A stretch of 32,893 bases of DNA from CAYTPI01 sp964439625 (GTDB lineage Bacteria > Chloroflexota > Anaerolineae > Aggregatilineales > UBA3940), in NCBI GenBank assembly GCA_964439625.1, contig CAYTPI010000028.1, positions 1 through 32,893 on the forward strand. The letters run 5' to 3'. Below are positions 1-7,287 of the stretch, piece after piece. Every line of letters begins with the position of its first letter. Position 1 is the stretch's first letter. The notes under the pieces were generated by a model. It was not told where the DNA came from and made no database searches. It saw only the letters and a list, made by a program, of their open reading frames with translations. Made by a program: the position numbers and the translations under genes.

Positions 1-185
1 AATAACCGTTGCTTGAAGTATCCCCAACCCGCATCCAAAATGCGCTTACTGAGGTAAAAATACGTAGGGTAATGGTATCAAATGCCTTAGCGAACGAGCT
101 ATCAAGCGTATATTTTAAGGTGATTGACAGTGTCGCTGCTGCTTAGGTTCCGTCAACAGCAGAGCGGAAATTTCTATCGATCGCT

Positions 186-521
186 TTAACGAAGCCGCTG
201 CGTCAGGGCCGAAGCTTTCTCCAACAGGCTGACGTCCATCGTGCGCTTATCGACGCTGTAGTAAGTCAATTGAGGGCGACCGTTCATCGTCGAGGCGATC
301 TCAACGACCCAGTAACCGCGCTGCTCTTTGATGACGACGCCCTTCAAACGGGTGGCATCTGGATATTGACGTTTGAACGTGCGCTTACTGACGGTGACTG
401 CTTCTTCCTCTTTGCCGCTGCCAATCTTCATCCGTGAGCCAAAGAGATTCCAAACCGTAATAAAAATCAAAATGACTGCTACAACGACAAATGCAATCAA
501 TCCGTTTGATGATAAATCCAT
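186..521 (-). CDS. small membrane-anchored protein of unknown function
   Basis: The 111-residue product begins with one hydrophobic helix (about residues 7-27, GLIAFVVVAVILIFITVW), followed by a charged linker (SGKEEE) and a compact soluble domain of about 70 residues containing GYWVVEIAS and LTYYSVDKRTMDV. The pattern of a turn followed by a 'YYSVD' strand is reminiscent of PepSY-like small domains, but this is only a resemblance. The sequence predicts a single-pass protein. The gene lies 39 bp downstream of the LysK-like gene on the same strand and probably shares its transcript. No lipobox or catalytic motif is visible. I do not recognise a named family. Confidence 0.7.
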   Translation of the reverse strand: MDLSSNGLIAFVVVAVILIFITVWNLFGSRMKIGSGKEEEAVTVSKRTFKRQYPDATRLKGVVIKEQRGYWVVEIASTMNGRPQLTYYSVDKRTMDVSLLEKASALTQRLR

Positions 522-560
522 TTAAAATTAAGTCCTTCGCAATCTATTCGCTTCGGTAGT

Positions 561-1619
561 TTACTCCGTAGGGCGGTAGATGTCGTTCAAGTTTTCAATG
601 AAATAAGTCAGAGTATGGATGGCCTGTTGGTACTCCGTCAGGCTGATGTGCTCGTTAGGCGTATGGTCAAGGTTGCTATCACCGGGGCCATACGCCACCA
701 TTGGGCAGTCCCACTTTGAGCCAACCACGTTCATATCACTGGTGCCTGTTTTTAAGACGAAGGCTGGGCGTACCCCTTGCGCTCGAATGGCTGCAAGCAT
801 GCCGCGTACCGCTGCATTACGCTTATCGGAGAGGTAAGCTGTTTCAGCGCCGCGTGTTCTCAATGTCCCTTGGTCGCCAACGATCTCCCGAACAATGCGC
901 CTCACGTCATCAGGTGTCACGTCAGTGGGTAGACGGAAACCAAGCGTCATCGTGACAGTCTCATATAGACCATCACTACTGGTGTTGATTTTGCGCAAAC
1001 TCGGCATTACTCGGTCAAAGTAGCGTTCACGTCCACTGTTGATGCTATCAACCCAAGCCATCACCTGTGACCACACATCGGCGGCTAGGGCGCCCACCGT
1101 TGGTTCTGGGCGGGCCCCATGGGTACGTGGCTGCGTTAATGTGTATTCAGCGATCAAGCGGCCTTTATACCCTAACGTGATCCGCGACGTACCGCTGGGT
1201 TCACCGATGATGCAGAGTGCGGGGTCAACCATATCGCGAATATGCAGCGCACCCTTACTGGTGGCAGACTCCTCCTCGACTGCGCCGACCACCATTACCC
1301 GCCAGCCATCTGGGATCGTGGCGCTGGCAGTGCCTTCGGCAAATGCACAGAGCGGCCCTTTCGCATCGACACTGCCGCGCCCGTAGAATAGATCGCCTTC
1401 TGTGCGCACTTCGATGATCCCTTCAACCGTATCAATATGACCAAGCAGCACCAACAGCTTGTCGCCGCTGCCTTTTACCCCGACTGCATTCCCGGCTGCA
1501 TCTGCCTTAGCGTCGAAGCCGTGCGCTGCCATCCACGAGACGAGATGCGCAACGGCAGGCGCTTCACGTTCGGAGGGGCTGTAGATGCTGACGAGTTGTT
1601 GTAACAGAGAATCAGTCAT
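561..1619 (-). CDS. lysK: [LysW]-lysine/ornithine hydrolase, M20 family (LysK-like)
   Basis: A 352-residue M20 zinc metallopeptidase. Metal and catalytic motifs are all present: HIDT (61-64), GRGSVDAKGP with Asp85, EEE at 115-117 containing the general base, GEPSG with Glu140, and LDHTPNEH (327-334) with the C-terminal metal His. KTGTSDMN near residue 290 together with LDHTPNEH matches what I remember of LysK, which removes the LysW carrier protein from lysine or ornithine in the LysW-dependent aminoadipate or arginine route, rather than ArgE or DapE. Length fits the LysK family. No lysW, lysX, lysZ, lysY or lysJ lies in the window, so the pathway cannot be confirmed from context. Upstream is a HAD phosphatase (78 bp gap). 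The M20 assignment is secure; the carrier-protein substrate is inferred. Confidence 0.78.
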   Translation of the reverse strand: MTDSLLQQLVSIYSPSEREAPAVAHLVSWMAAHGFDAKADAAGNAVGVKGSGDKLLVLLGHIDTVEGIIEVRTEGDLFYGRGSVDAKGPLCAFAEGTASATIPDGWRVMVVGAVEEESATSKGALHIRDMVDPALCIIGEPSGTSRITLGYKGRLIAEYTLTQPRTHGARPEPTVGALAADVWSQVMAWVDSINSGRERYFDRVMPSLRKINTSSDGLYETVTMTLGFRLPTDVTPDDVRRIVREIVGDQGTLRTRGAETAYLSDKRNAAVRGMLAAIRAQGVRPAFVLKTGTSDMNVVGSKWDCPMVAYGPGDSNLDHTPNEHISLTEYQQAIHTLTYFIENLNDIYRPTE

Positions 1620-1697
1620 TGCATGCTTGTTTCCTTATATGGATCATCTGGCGCATTGTACAGCAATCTGCTGAACCTGCGTATAAGTATGCTGTTG

Positions 1698-2507
1698 TTA
1701 TTGATCAAACAGGCGGTCGATCAGGTCTGCGAGATTATCGAATGCGGGGTTTGGAATGATAACATCAGCGATTGATTTCAAAATGGGTGCGGCGTGGCCC
1801 ATCGCATAACCAATATCAGCATGCTGTACCATTCCTAGGTCGTTATCACTGTCGCCCACCGCGATCAGCGTCTCGAAGCCGAGCTGATCTGCCAGGACTT
1901 GCAAACCGTTGTTCTTCTGCGCATCTTTACGGATGATCTCAACGAAGCGCGGTACTGGCTCATTAACGAGCAGGTCATCAGGTAACTCTATTTTTAACAT
2001 TCTGCTAAGTTCAGTTTGATCCGCATCCGCATCGACTGTGATTGATAATTGAACGATGGGTCTGGCGACCATTTCGCTAAGTGTACGATATTCCCGCGTG
2101 GCAGGTAAATTCAACACATCCCCCTCGAACTTAGCCCATTTTCTGCTGCCCCAGAAGCCCCAACTATCTGGTTCATAGCCGAACGCTGCCGCAGTCAACC
2201 CAGATGCTGCGGCTACCTCAAGGATGGTCTTGATGTGCTCTTGTGACAGAGCATTGACCTGAAGCGGCTCTTTCTCCGGCCCAGCTGAGACGACCCCGCC
2301 GTTTAAAGCGACATAATGCCCAGCGCGTTCTATCTGATCAAATATATAGTGAATACCGCCGGGTGGGCGCCCACTTGCTAGAATAAACAGCGCATCACCC
2401 CAGCGGTTTTGTAGGGCCTGCTTCAGTTTAGGCGGCACAATACCGTCCCGTGCGACCAAGGTTCCATCGACGTCAAGCGCTATTGCGAGTCCGTTTTTAC
2501 GCGCCAT
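1698..2507 (-). CDS. HAD-superfamily (Cof/IIB-type) phosphatase
   Basis: The 269-residue product starting at ATG 2507 (MARKNGLAIALDVDGTLV) has the HAD signatures in order: motif I DVDGT near residues 12-16 (nucleophile Asp12, acid/base Asp14), motif II ASGRP, a lysine in the KDAQKNNGL stretch, and motif IV GDSDND. A large cap inserted between motifs II and III is typical of Cof-type (IIB) enzymes, which dephosphorylate sugar phosphates, flavin-pathway intermediates or similar small molecules. The frame stays open upstream to 2597, but those 30 residues are not HAD-like and the DVDGT motif should lie near the N terminus, so I chose the internal ATG. It probably heads an operon with the LysK-like gene. 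The substrate cannot be read from the sequence. Confidence 0.85.
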   Translation of the reverse strand: MARKNGLAIALDVDGTLVARDGIVPPKLKQALQNRWGDALFILASGRPPGGIHYIFDQIERAGHYVALNGGVVSAGPEKEPLQVNALSQEHIKTILEVAAASGLTAAAFGYEPDSWGFWGSRKWAKFEGDVLNLPATREYRTLSEMVARPIVQLSITVDADADQTELSRMLKIELPDDLLVNEPVPRFVEIIRKDAQKNNGLQVLADQLGFETLIAVGDSDNDLGMVQHADIGYAMGHAAPILKSIADVIIPNPAFDNLADLIDRLFDQ

Positions 2508-2754
2508 AAATAGGTTGGCCTTTGGTTGGCTTAGGAATGAATAATCTCCCGGCACCCCAGCCGGAAAGAATAGTAAGGCATATCGATAGTTAAACAAGCC
2601 TTACCAGCATGGAGTATCTATCGGAACCTGATAAGTTTGCAATCGACACGCTGAAATGATCAGAAATAGATAAAAATTTGAGGTAATTCGCCCACAACTA
2701 GGTACCATAGTACGCAGGTCATAGTAACGTGTTTTGTGCAAAGGAAAGGCAAAA

Positions 2755-2910
2755 ATGATGCGTCCTGAACCACTCCAGCATCCGGTTAAAGAGGCCGCAA
2801 TACAGACTGCGGCACTAGGCTTTCGGGGCCTTCTGCTCGCAGTGATATGGCCCATGGCAGCAGCCCACCGGGTTATTGTCCGGATGCCAAGCTTTTCAGG
2901 TGAGCGTTAA
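2755..2910 (+). CDS. candidate small protein (51 aa), unknown
   Basis: A short open frame beginning ATGATG is preceded by a strong purine-rich ribosome site, AAGGAAAGG at 2741-2749, 5 nt before the first ATG and 8 nt before the second. The predicted product begins MMRPEPLQHPVKEAAI and has a short hydrophobic stretch (ALGFRGLLLAVIWPMAAA) followed by a basic tail (HRVIVRMPSFSGER). It could be a small membrane-associated protein. A strong hairpin begins 44 bp after the stop, as expected for a terminator. No homologue is known to me; coding is supported only by the ribosome site, the hairpin and the otherwise empty 488-bp gap (2508-2995). Confidence 0.4.
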   Translation: MMRPEPLQHPVKEAAIQTAALGFRGLLLAVIWPMAAAHRVIVRMPSFSGER

Positions 2911-2954
2911 TTGTCATTATTCACTACGCTGGCTTGAAGAGCTGATATCATCAG

Positions 2955-2984
2955 AAACGGGACAATCGCAGAATTGTCTCGTTT
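2955..2984. terminator. possible bidirectional terminator hairpin
   Basis: Two 12-base arms, AAACGGGACAAT (2955-2966) and ATTGTCTCGTTT (2973-2984), flank a 6-nt loop. The only non-Watson-Crick position is a G-U pair in plus-strand RNA (C-A on minus). The A-rich start and T-rich end of the arms would give a U-containing tail in either direction. It sits between the 51-aa frame on plus and the stop of the minus-strand gene at 2996, where a shared terminator is expected. Confidence 0.6.
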
Positions 2985-2995
2985 GATTCTATTGA

Positions 2996-4012
2996 TTATT
3001 GGGTTGAACTGGTTACTGTTGTGTTTGCGCTCGGTGTTGCGGATTGCACGGGTGGTGTCACGGTCGTGTTCGGCGTTGGTGTGTCATCAGGCGCTTGGGT
3101 AGAGGTTGGGGTGCTAATCTCGTTGATCGGCAAAGCGGACGGCATATTTTTGATCCACTCATCTGCCAGATCAAAGAGGTCTTCTTTATCGACTTCGCCA
3201 CTGCGGATCGGTGCGACAAAGTTGACGAGATAGGGACCGTTGAGTGTAAATAAGGTGTTGTTTGGCGGGTTGTAAATGCCGCTGGCATATGCTCCCTGAA
3301 ATTCTTCCCCCGTGAAAAACCCAGTGATCAGCGTGAGAGCGCCAAACGAGATTTCTGCCGCCTCATCCGAGCCCTCGATCCGGCTTATGATCGTTAGTTG
3401 GCTACCATCTTCGAGAATAAACTGGCATTCTAAATTGAGCAGCGTAGCGGGGTCGGGCGTTGGCGTGGGTGTATTAGCGCCTACTTCAAATTCGTTAGTG
3501 CCAAACTGGCGGCCCGTTCTCATCTCAATTACCTCTTCAATGGTAACATTTGCTATGTCCTCGATAGTCTCTTCTGGAACAAGACCGCAATCAAACGGAA
3601 TGACCGATTGGTAGATATCATCTGCTCTGAAATCATCTGGGTTAAATTCGCCATCCTCTAAACCCGACGCATCACCCGGTTGGGTTAGGAAGGCTTCAAT
3701 TGTTGGATCATTTAATAAGCCTTCCGTGTCTAACCCGGTCACCTGTGTGCCTAGCGCAGCCTGTGCGGCCCGTGTCGCGTTGAAGTCAACCCCAGATACG
3801 GTAGCTGTGCCAGTCAAGTTATCTGCTTGACGGGTTGAGAGGTAGTCAAACGTTGGTTGAATTTCAGCGAATTCTGAACCAATGCGTTCGATATCACCCG
3901 TAATCCCCGTGATGCACGTGCAGGCAGCCGCTGTCAATGCGATCGCAACTGCGGCGAGGCGCCAAGCGCGTTGCTTGGGTGGTCCGTTAAATCTTTTGAA
4001 GTCGATCATCAT
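2996..4012 (-). CDS. predicted exported Thr/Pro-rich surface protein
   Basis: From the ATGATG at 4012/4009 the product has a basic N terminus (MMIDFKRF...KQRAWR), a hydrophobic segment (LAAVAIALTAAACTCITGI) and then an acidic extracytoplasmic body of about 300 residues. The segment may be a signal peptide or lipoprotein signal: a Cys follows LTAAA, but the usual Leu at -3 is absent, so lipidation is uncertain. A TPTPTPDPA linker lies mid-protein, and the last 35 or so residues are Thr/Pro/Ser-rich, typical of wall-spanning stalks. An open extension to 4099 would add 29 residues including two copies of VPSPAS, which I think is leader DNA. The family is not recognised. It is divergent from the hemoglobin gene. 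Confidence 0.7.
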   Translation of the reverse strand: MMIDFKRFNGPPKQRAWRLAAVAIALTAAACTCITGITGDIERIGSEFAEIQPTFDYLSTRQADNLTGTATVSGVDFNATRAAQAALGTQVTGLDTEGLLNDPTIEAFLTQPGDASGLEDGEFNPDDFRADDIYQSVIPFDCGLVPEETIEDIANVTIEEVIEMRTGRQFGTNEFEVGANTPTPTPDPATLLNLECQFILEDGSQLTIISRIEGSDEAAEISFGALTLITGFFTGEEFQGAYASGIYNPPNNTLFTLNGPYLVNFVAPIRSGEVDKEDLFDLADEWIKNMPSALPINEISTPTSTQAPDDTPTPNTTVTPPVQSATPSANTTVTSSTQ

Positions 4013-4033
4013 ACCGAGAGTATAGCAGGCTTT

Positions 4034-4069
4034 AGCTGGGCTTGGCACCGAAGCTGGGCTTGGCACCGA
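4034..4069. repeat. perfect 18-bp tandem duplication
   Basis: AGCTGGGCTTGGCACCGA occurs twice head to tail (4034-4051 and 4052-4069) with no mismatch, between the start codons of the divergent exported-protein and hemoglobin genes. On minus it lies 22 bp upstream of the chosen start. If translation began farther upstream it would encode a 6-residue repeat. Perfect identity suggests a recent slippage duplication; a role as a paired regulator site is possible but unsupported. Confidence 0.9.
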
Positions 4070-4141
4070 CATAAATTTGCAGATGAGTGGGTTGGTCAAT
4101 CAGAATGGGTGTTAGTTTGATGTCACTTAAAGAGATCACTG

Positions 4142-4576
4142 ATGCCACAACCAATTAAGCTCAACCCTGAGGGGCAAAGCGTCTATGAGCAGTTAGGCGG
4201 AGACCCTACCTTCCGCGCCCTAGTTGATGCGTTCTACGCTCGTGTTGAAGCTGACCCCAAATTACGGGCTATTTTCCCAGAGGAGTCAGCCGTTTTTGAA
4301 GAAGGCAAAGAGAATCAGTTTTTATTCTTGTCGCAATATTGGGGCGGCCCTGCTCGTTATATCCAAAAGCGAGGCCAGCCGCGGTTGCGAATGCGCCACA
4401 TGCCGTTCCCTATTGCGCGCGCTGATGCTCAGCTTTGGTTCAACTATATGGTCGAGGCCATGGACAAAGTCGGTATTCCAGAGCCGATCTATTCGGAGAT
4501 GAAAGCGTATTTTCAGCGCGGTGCTGCTGTGATGGTCAATCGCTTTGATGAGGCTGATTCCGATACTGCCACTTGA
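4142..4576 (+). CDS. group II truncated hemoglobin (trHbO type)
   Basis: The 144-residue globin carries the trHbO hallmarks: B10 Tyr32 in FYARV, CD1 Phe45 in AIFPEE, QYWGGP (65-70), proximal His86 within RLRMRHMPFPI, and the group II signature G8 Trp99 (AQLWFNYM). These proteins bind O2 or NO on haem b; in other bacteria they are linked to O2 supply, NO detoxification or peroxidase-like activity. Length is usual for the family with a short N-terminal lead. AAAGAGA lies just upstream of the ATG as a ribosome site. It stands alone, with no flavoreductase next to it, and converges with the permease gene across a terminator. Confidence 0.95.
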   Translation: MPQPIKLNPEGQSVYEQLGGDPTFRALVDAFYARVEADPKLRAIFPEESAVFEEGKENQFLFLSQYWGGPARYIQKRGQPRLRMRHMPFPIARADAQLWFNYMVEAMDKVGIPEPIYSEMKAYFQRGAAVMVNRFDEADSDTAT

Positions 4577-4638
4577 GATGGATGACTGCTTGCTTGCCGC
4601 CAACGTCGCGCCGCACGACCTTACAATATCGTCAAGAT

Positions 4639-4675
4639 AAAAAAACCGCCTGTTGCCAGTTCCTCAACAGACGGC
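4639..4675 (-). terminator. intrinsic terminator of the permease gene
   Basis: Arms CCGCCTGTTG (4646-4655) and CAACAGACGG (4665-4674) enclose a 9-nt loop. The one mismatch on plus is a G-U wobble in minus-strand RNA. The seven A at 4639-4645 become a U7 tail on minus, giving a canonical rho-independent terminator 23 bp past the permease stop. Confidence 0.9.
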
Positions 4676-4697
4676 TTCTGTGGTTCACTGAGGCTTG

Positions 4698-6851
4698 TTA
4701 GTAAGCTGCGCCCAGTTTACGTAAGATTGTGTCCGTGTTTTCCTCGTTGATGATGTCGAGGTCTTGCAGCGTCCAGATGGTGGTGACGCGATCACTGAGG
4801 TTGGGCCACTGGTCTTTGGCCCACAGGTAGCGCTCGCGGCTAAATTGCCAGACGGGCTCTGGTTGGCGCTTCTTGGTATGGCTCTTGTATTCTTCCCAGA
4901 CTATATCTTGGTCGCTTAGGCGGAACAGCGCCTTGAGCATAGCGCGTTGCACATCCTCCGGGCTGCGCTTGGTGCTTACCCAGTTGACGTGATAATTGTC
5001 GATGAAGGTGAAAATGCCAAGGTGTGAATAGTTTTCAATTGTATTTGCCATCTCTTCCTTGCGGCTGAAAAACTTCTGGAAGGTGGCTTCAAGCTCACGG
5101 CTGGGCTCGGGTAACCGGTAGTGCCCCGCATGCTCATGTGCTTCTTCCCAGATGTAATCTTCGATGCAGTAACGGTAACTCACCAACCGCCGGATGCGCC
5201 CTTCTTCAACGTTAAATTTGACGAACTCACCCTCTTCGATCATCTCATTGACGAGGTAAGCCAGGCCGCGCTGACGAGCTTCATCATGCGAGCGCTGCAC
5301 GCCGCTGTGGTAGTGAATGCGCCCTGTCGCGTAGCGGTGCGTCCGGTCTTCGCTGCCAGGTGTGTAGTCGAATTCTTCTTCTTTCTCCTGTCGCTTGCGT
5401 AAGCCGCCATGTGCCATGAACCATTGAAGCAGGGTCAGCACCGCCGCGAACCCCACAATCACAGGCAGGGCTTCTGTTTTTTGTGTGATCAAAATGATCA
5501 TCATAATGCTGCTAGCGATGAGCCCGCGCAACCCGGCAAACTTCAGGGAGCGTGCTTCGCCTGATCCCGGTTCGATGCCCGCACTTTCAAGCACATCATC
5601 ACGGACGTAGGTCACCGTCATGCCTGTTATTAGGAATGCGCTAACGAAGCCAAACGCGTAGTAGGCTTCTACGATGACGACGCTTCGAATTACGGGGATA
5701 AAAATAGCCGCCATCAACCAGATTACAGCAATGCCAATTCGATCTTCTGTGAAGAAGCTAGGTAAGCGCCCAAGACGAGCCGCAATGGCTGCGACGGCTG
5801 CCCCCCCGACGTACCCGCCGCCTTGCGCAAGCAGTAGGATGAGTGCCAGCAGAATACCTGCCACCGTCAATGTTGCCGATGTGCCGAATACCAGCTCATA
5901 TTCGATCAGCAATGTACTGTACCCTTCTGTCGCTGGAATGGCCCAAACTTGCGCGGCATAGAGCTGAATTAAGCCGGTACCAATCAAAAAGATAGCAGCG
6001 ATTGTCAGCGCCGTGTTGATGACCTTCCATTTGGGGCGCGCGGCATGCTTACCGCTGGCTGGGATCATCTCGTAGCCACTAAAGCCCAGCATGGCGCTGC
6101 TCATCGAGCGTAGCAGTAGTTGGAAAAACACAACTTGGGTAATTGCCCCGCCAGACTGCGTAACATGCTCAACGACGCCTGCTGCCTCAAGCCGTTCGAC
6201 GATTGCCATGGTGCCAGCGCCCAGTTCAGGCTGAGTCGTGGCGAGCACGGCCACATAGCTCAGCGCGAAAATCGTAAAGATAGTGAAGGCACTGCCGCCC
6301 AGGAGAAAAATCGGTACGGCCCGCTTGGGCCCTAGTGCAATCAGCCAAGCCATAATGAAAAAGGCATACACTTCTGCCATGACGATGCGGAAGGACGCTA
6401 ATTCAGGCAGGAGCAATAGGGTGACGTCTGCTGCTGAAATCGAGGAGATGATGATGGTCAAGATGGCATCTAGGAAAAACAAACTGGTGCCCACCCATGA
6501 TGCCCACCGCAGCCAGTCTGGCCCAGCGGACTCAACCAACGGACCGCTTCCACCTGTATCAGGGCGCAGATAGGCCGCAGCTTTATAGGCTGGCACCACA
6601 CCGAAGAGCAGCATTACGGAGAGGACGGTAAAGGCGACAATGGCAATATCGTGGTAGCCCTCTGCCCCGTTGATTGCCAATAAAGTTTGGTAAGCTGCAA
6701 CGCTGAAAGCGTCGGCGGCAATTTCGAAGATCAAGGCGAGAACGCCAAGCCCCGTTCCTCCGAGGAACAGCCCTTCTACCATTAAGCCAGGGAGCTTGCG
6801 GTTGGTCTCGTCGCGCTCTTCTTTTGGAATGTACGGTTTGAATAGTGTCAT
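4698..6851 (-). CDS. APC-superfamily permease with large C-terminal cytosolic domain
   Basis: This 717-residue protein has a transporter core of about 480 residues with about 12 hydrophobic helices. GFSGYEMIPASG in its middle resembles the conserved helix motif of amino acid/polyamine (APC) permeases, and a Gly-rich helix (LLLAQGGGYVGGAAVAA) follows. After the last helix (about 480) comes a soluble stretch of 237 residues beginning GGLRKRQEKEEE, rich in His, Glu and aromatic residues (HYHSGVQRSHDEARQRG, YCIEDYIWEEAHEHAGHY), which I do not recognise. Ordinary APC permeases are 430-550 residues, so this extension is a real addition, perhaps regulatory. The substrate is unknown. It is transcribed alone from a promoter near 6900 and ends at a strong terminator. 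Confidence 0.75.
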   Translation of the reverse strand: MTLFKPYIPKEERDETNRKLPGLMVEGLFLGGTGLGVLALIFEIAADAFSVAAYQTLLAINGAEGYHDIAIVAFTVLSVMLLFGVVPAYKAAAYLRPDTGGSGPLVESAGPDWLRWASWVGTSLFFLDAILTIIISSISAADVTLLLLPELASFRIVMAEVYAFFIMAWLIALGPKRAVPIFLLGGSAFTIFTIFALSYVAVLATTQPELGAGTMAIVERLEAAGVVEHVTQSGGAITQVVFFQLLLRSMSSAMLGFSGYEMIPASGKHAARPKWKVINTALTIAAIFLIGTGLIQLYAAQVWAIPATEGYSTLLIEYELVFGTSATLTVAGILLALILLLAQGGGYVGGAAVAAIAARLGRLPSFFTEDRIGIAVIWLMAAIFIPVIRSVVIVEAYYAFGFVSAFLITGMTVTYVRDDVLESAGIEPGSGEARSLKFAGLRGLIASSIMMIILITQKTEALPVIVGFAAVLTLLQWFMAHGGLRKRQEKEEEFDYTPGSEDRTHRYATGRIHYHSGVQRSHDEARQRGLAYLVNEMIEEGEFVKFNVEEGRIRRLVSYRYCIEDYIWEEAHEHAGHYRLPEPSRELEATFQKFFSRKEEMANTIENYSHLGIFTFIDNYHVNWVSTKRSPEDVQRAMLKALFRLSDQDIVWEEYKSHTKKRQPEPVWQFSRERYLWAKDQWPNLSDRVTTIWTLQDLDIINEENTDTILRKLGAAY

Positions 6852-6887
6852 AGGTATGGTCTTTTATTTGCTCGTTAGGTCACAAAC

Positions 6888-6904
6888 ATAATGTTGGCAT
6901 TATA
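6888..6904 (-). promoter_or_regulatory. -10 box with overlapping palindrome upstream of the permease
   Basis: On minus, 6899-6904 reads TATAAT, a perfect -10 hexamer, 37 bp or more before the permease ATG. It overlaps a perfect inverted repeat, ATAATG TTGG CATTAT (6888-6903), that could be a repressor site. No good -35 hexamer lies at 17 bp, so activator dependence is possible. This is a reading of the sequence only. Confidence 0.4.
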
Positions 6905-6981
6905 TTGGATGAACGTAAAAAACGCACACCCAACTAATAGCGAGGTACTGAGGCTGTTTAGCTAGACTTACAGCAAAAATA

Positions 6982-7287
6982 TCAGCGTAGTGAGGGAATC
7001 TGTAATACGAAAAAAATACTCGCACCGATGACAGTGCCAGCGGCCCAAACGATGATTAATTGGCGAAGATATTCCATAAAGATGAAGCCAGTCACTTGAG
7101 CCGTCATATAGGCGATGACGAGCACCGCAAAGGCAATAATTTCTCCGAAGATTGCGGTTACAACACCAGATGATTTCCGGCCTGCAATGCTTAAGAAGAG
7201 GATAGATGAACGCCCAAATAGAAGGCCACTTAACCCGACAAATGCAAAGACCAAGGATGCGGCAGGTGAGGAGAATGCTTGTATCAT
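6982..7287 (-). CDS. three-helix membrane protein of unknown function
   Basis: The 101-residue product has three clear hydrophobic segments: about residues 5-30 (ASLVFAFVGLSGLLFG), 41-66 (VVTAIFGEIIAFAVLVIAYM) and 75-97 (LRQLIIVWAAGTVIGASIFF). Its ATG overlaps the TGA of the upstream ADP-ribosylglycohydrolase C-terminal remnant as ATGA (7284-7287), which points to translational coupling with that gene before it broke. I chose this frame over an overlapping Cys/Arg-rich frame (6968-7339) because only this one gives a regular membrane protein. No family is recognised. Confidence 0.6.
   Translation of the reverse strand: MIQAFSSPAASLVFAFVGLSGLLFGRSSILFLSIAGRKSSGVVTAIFGEIIAFAVLVIAYMTAQVTGFIFMEYLRQLIIVWAAGTVIGASIFFVLQIPSLR

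Noticed and set aside
135..162. GCTGCTG...CAGCAG inverted repeat downstream of the first gene
   Set aside because: Short stem, no T run on either strand; not enough for a terminator call.
2601..2855. 84-residue open frame on minus in the 2508-2995 gap
   Set aside because: Cys/Arg-rich composition, no ribosome site, and opposes the better-supported 51-residue plus-strand frame.
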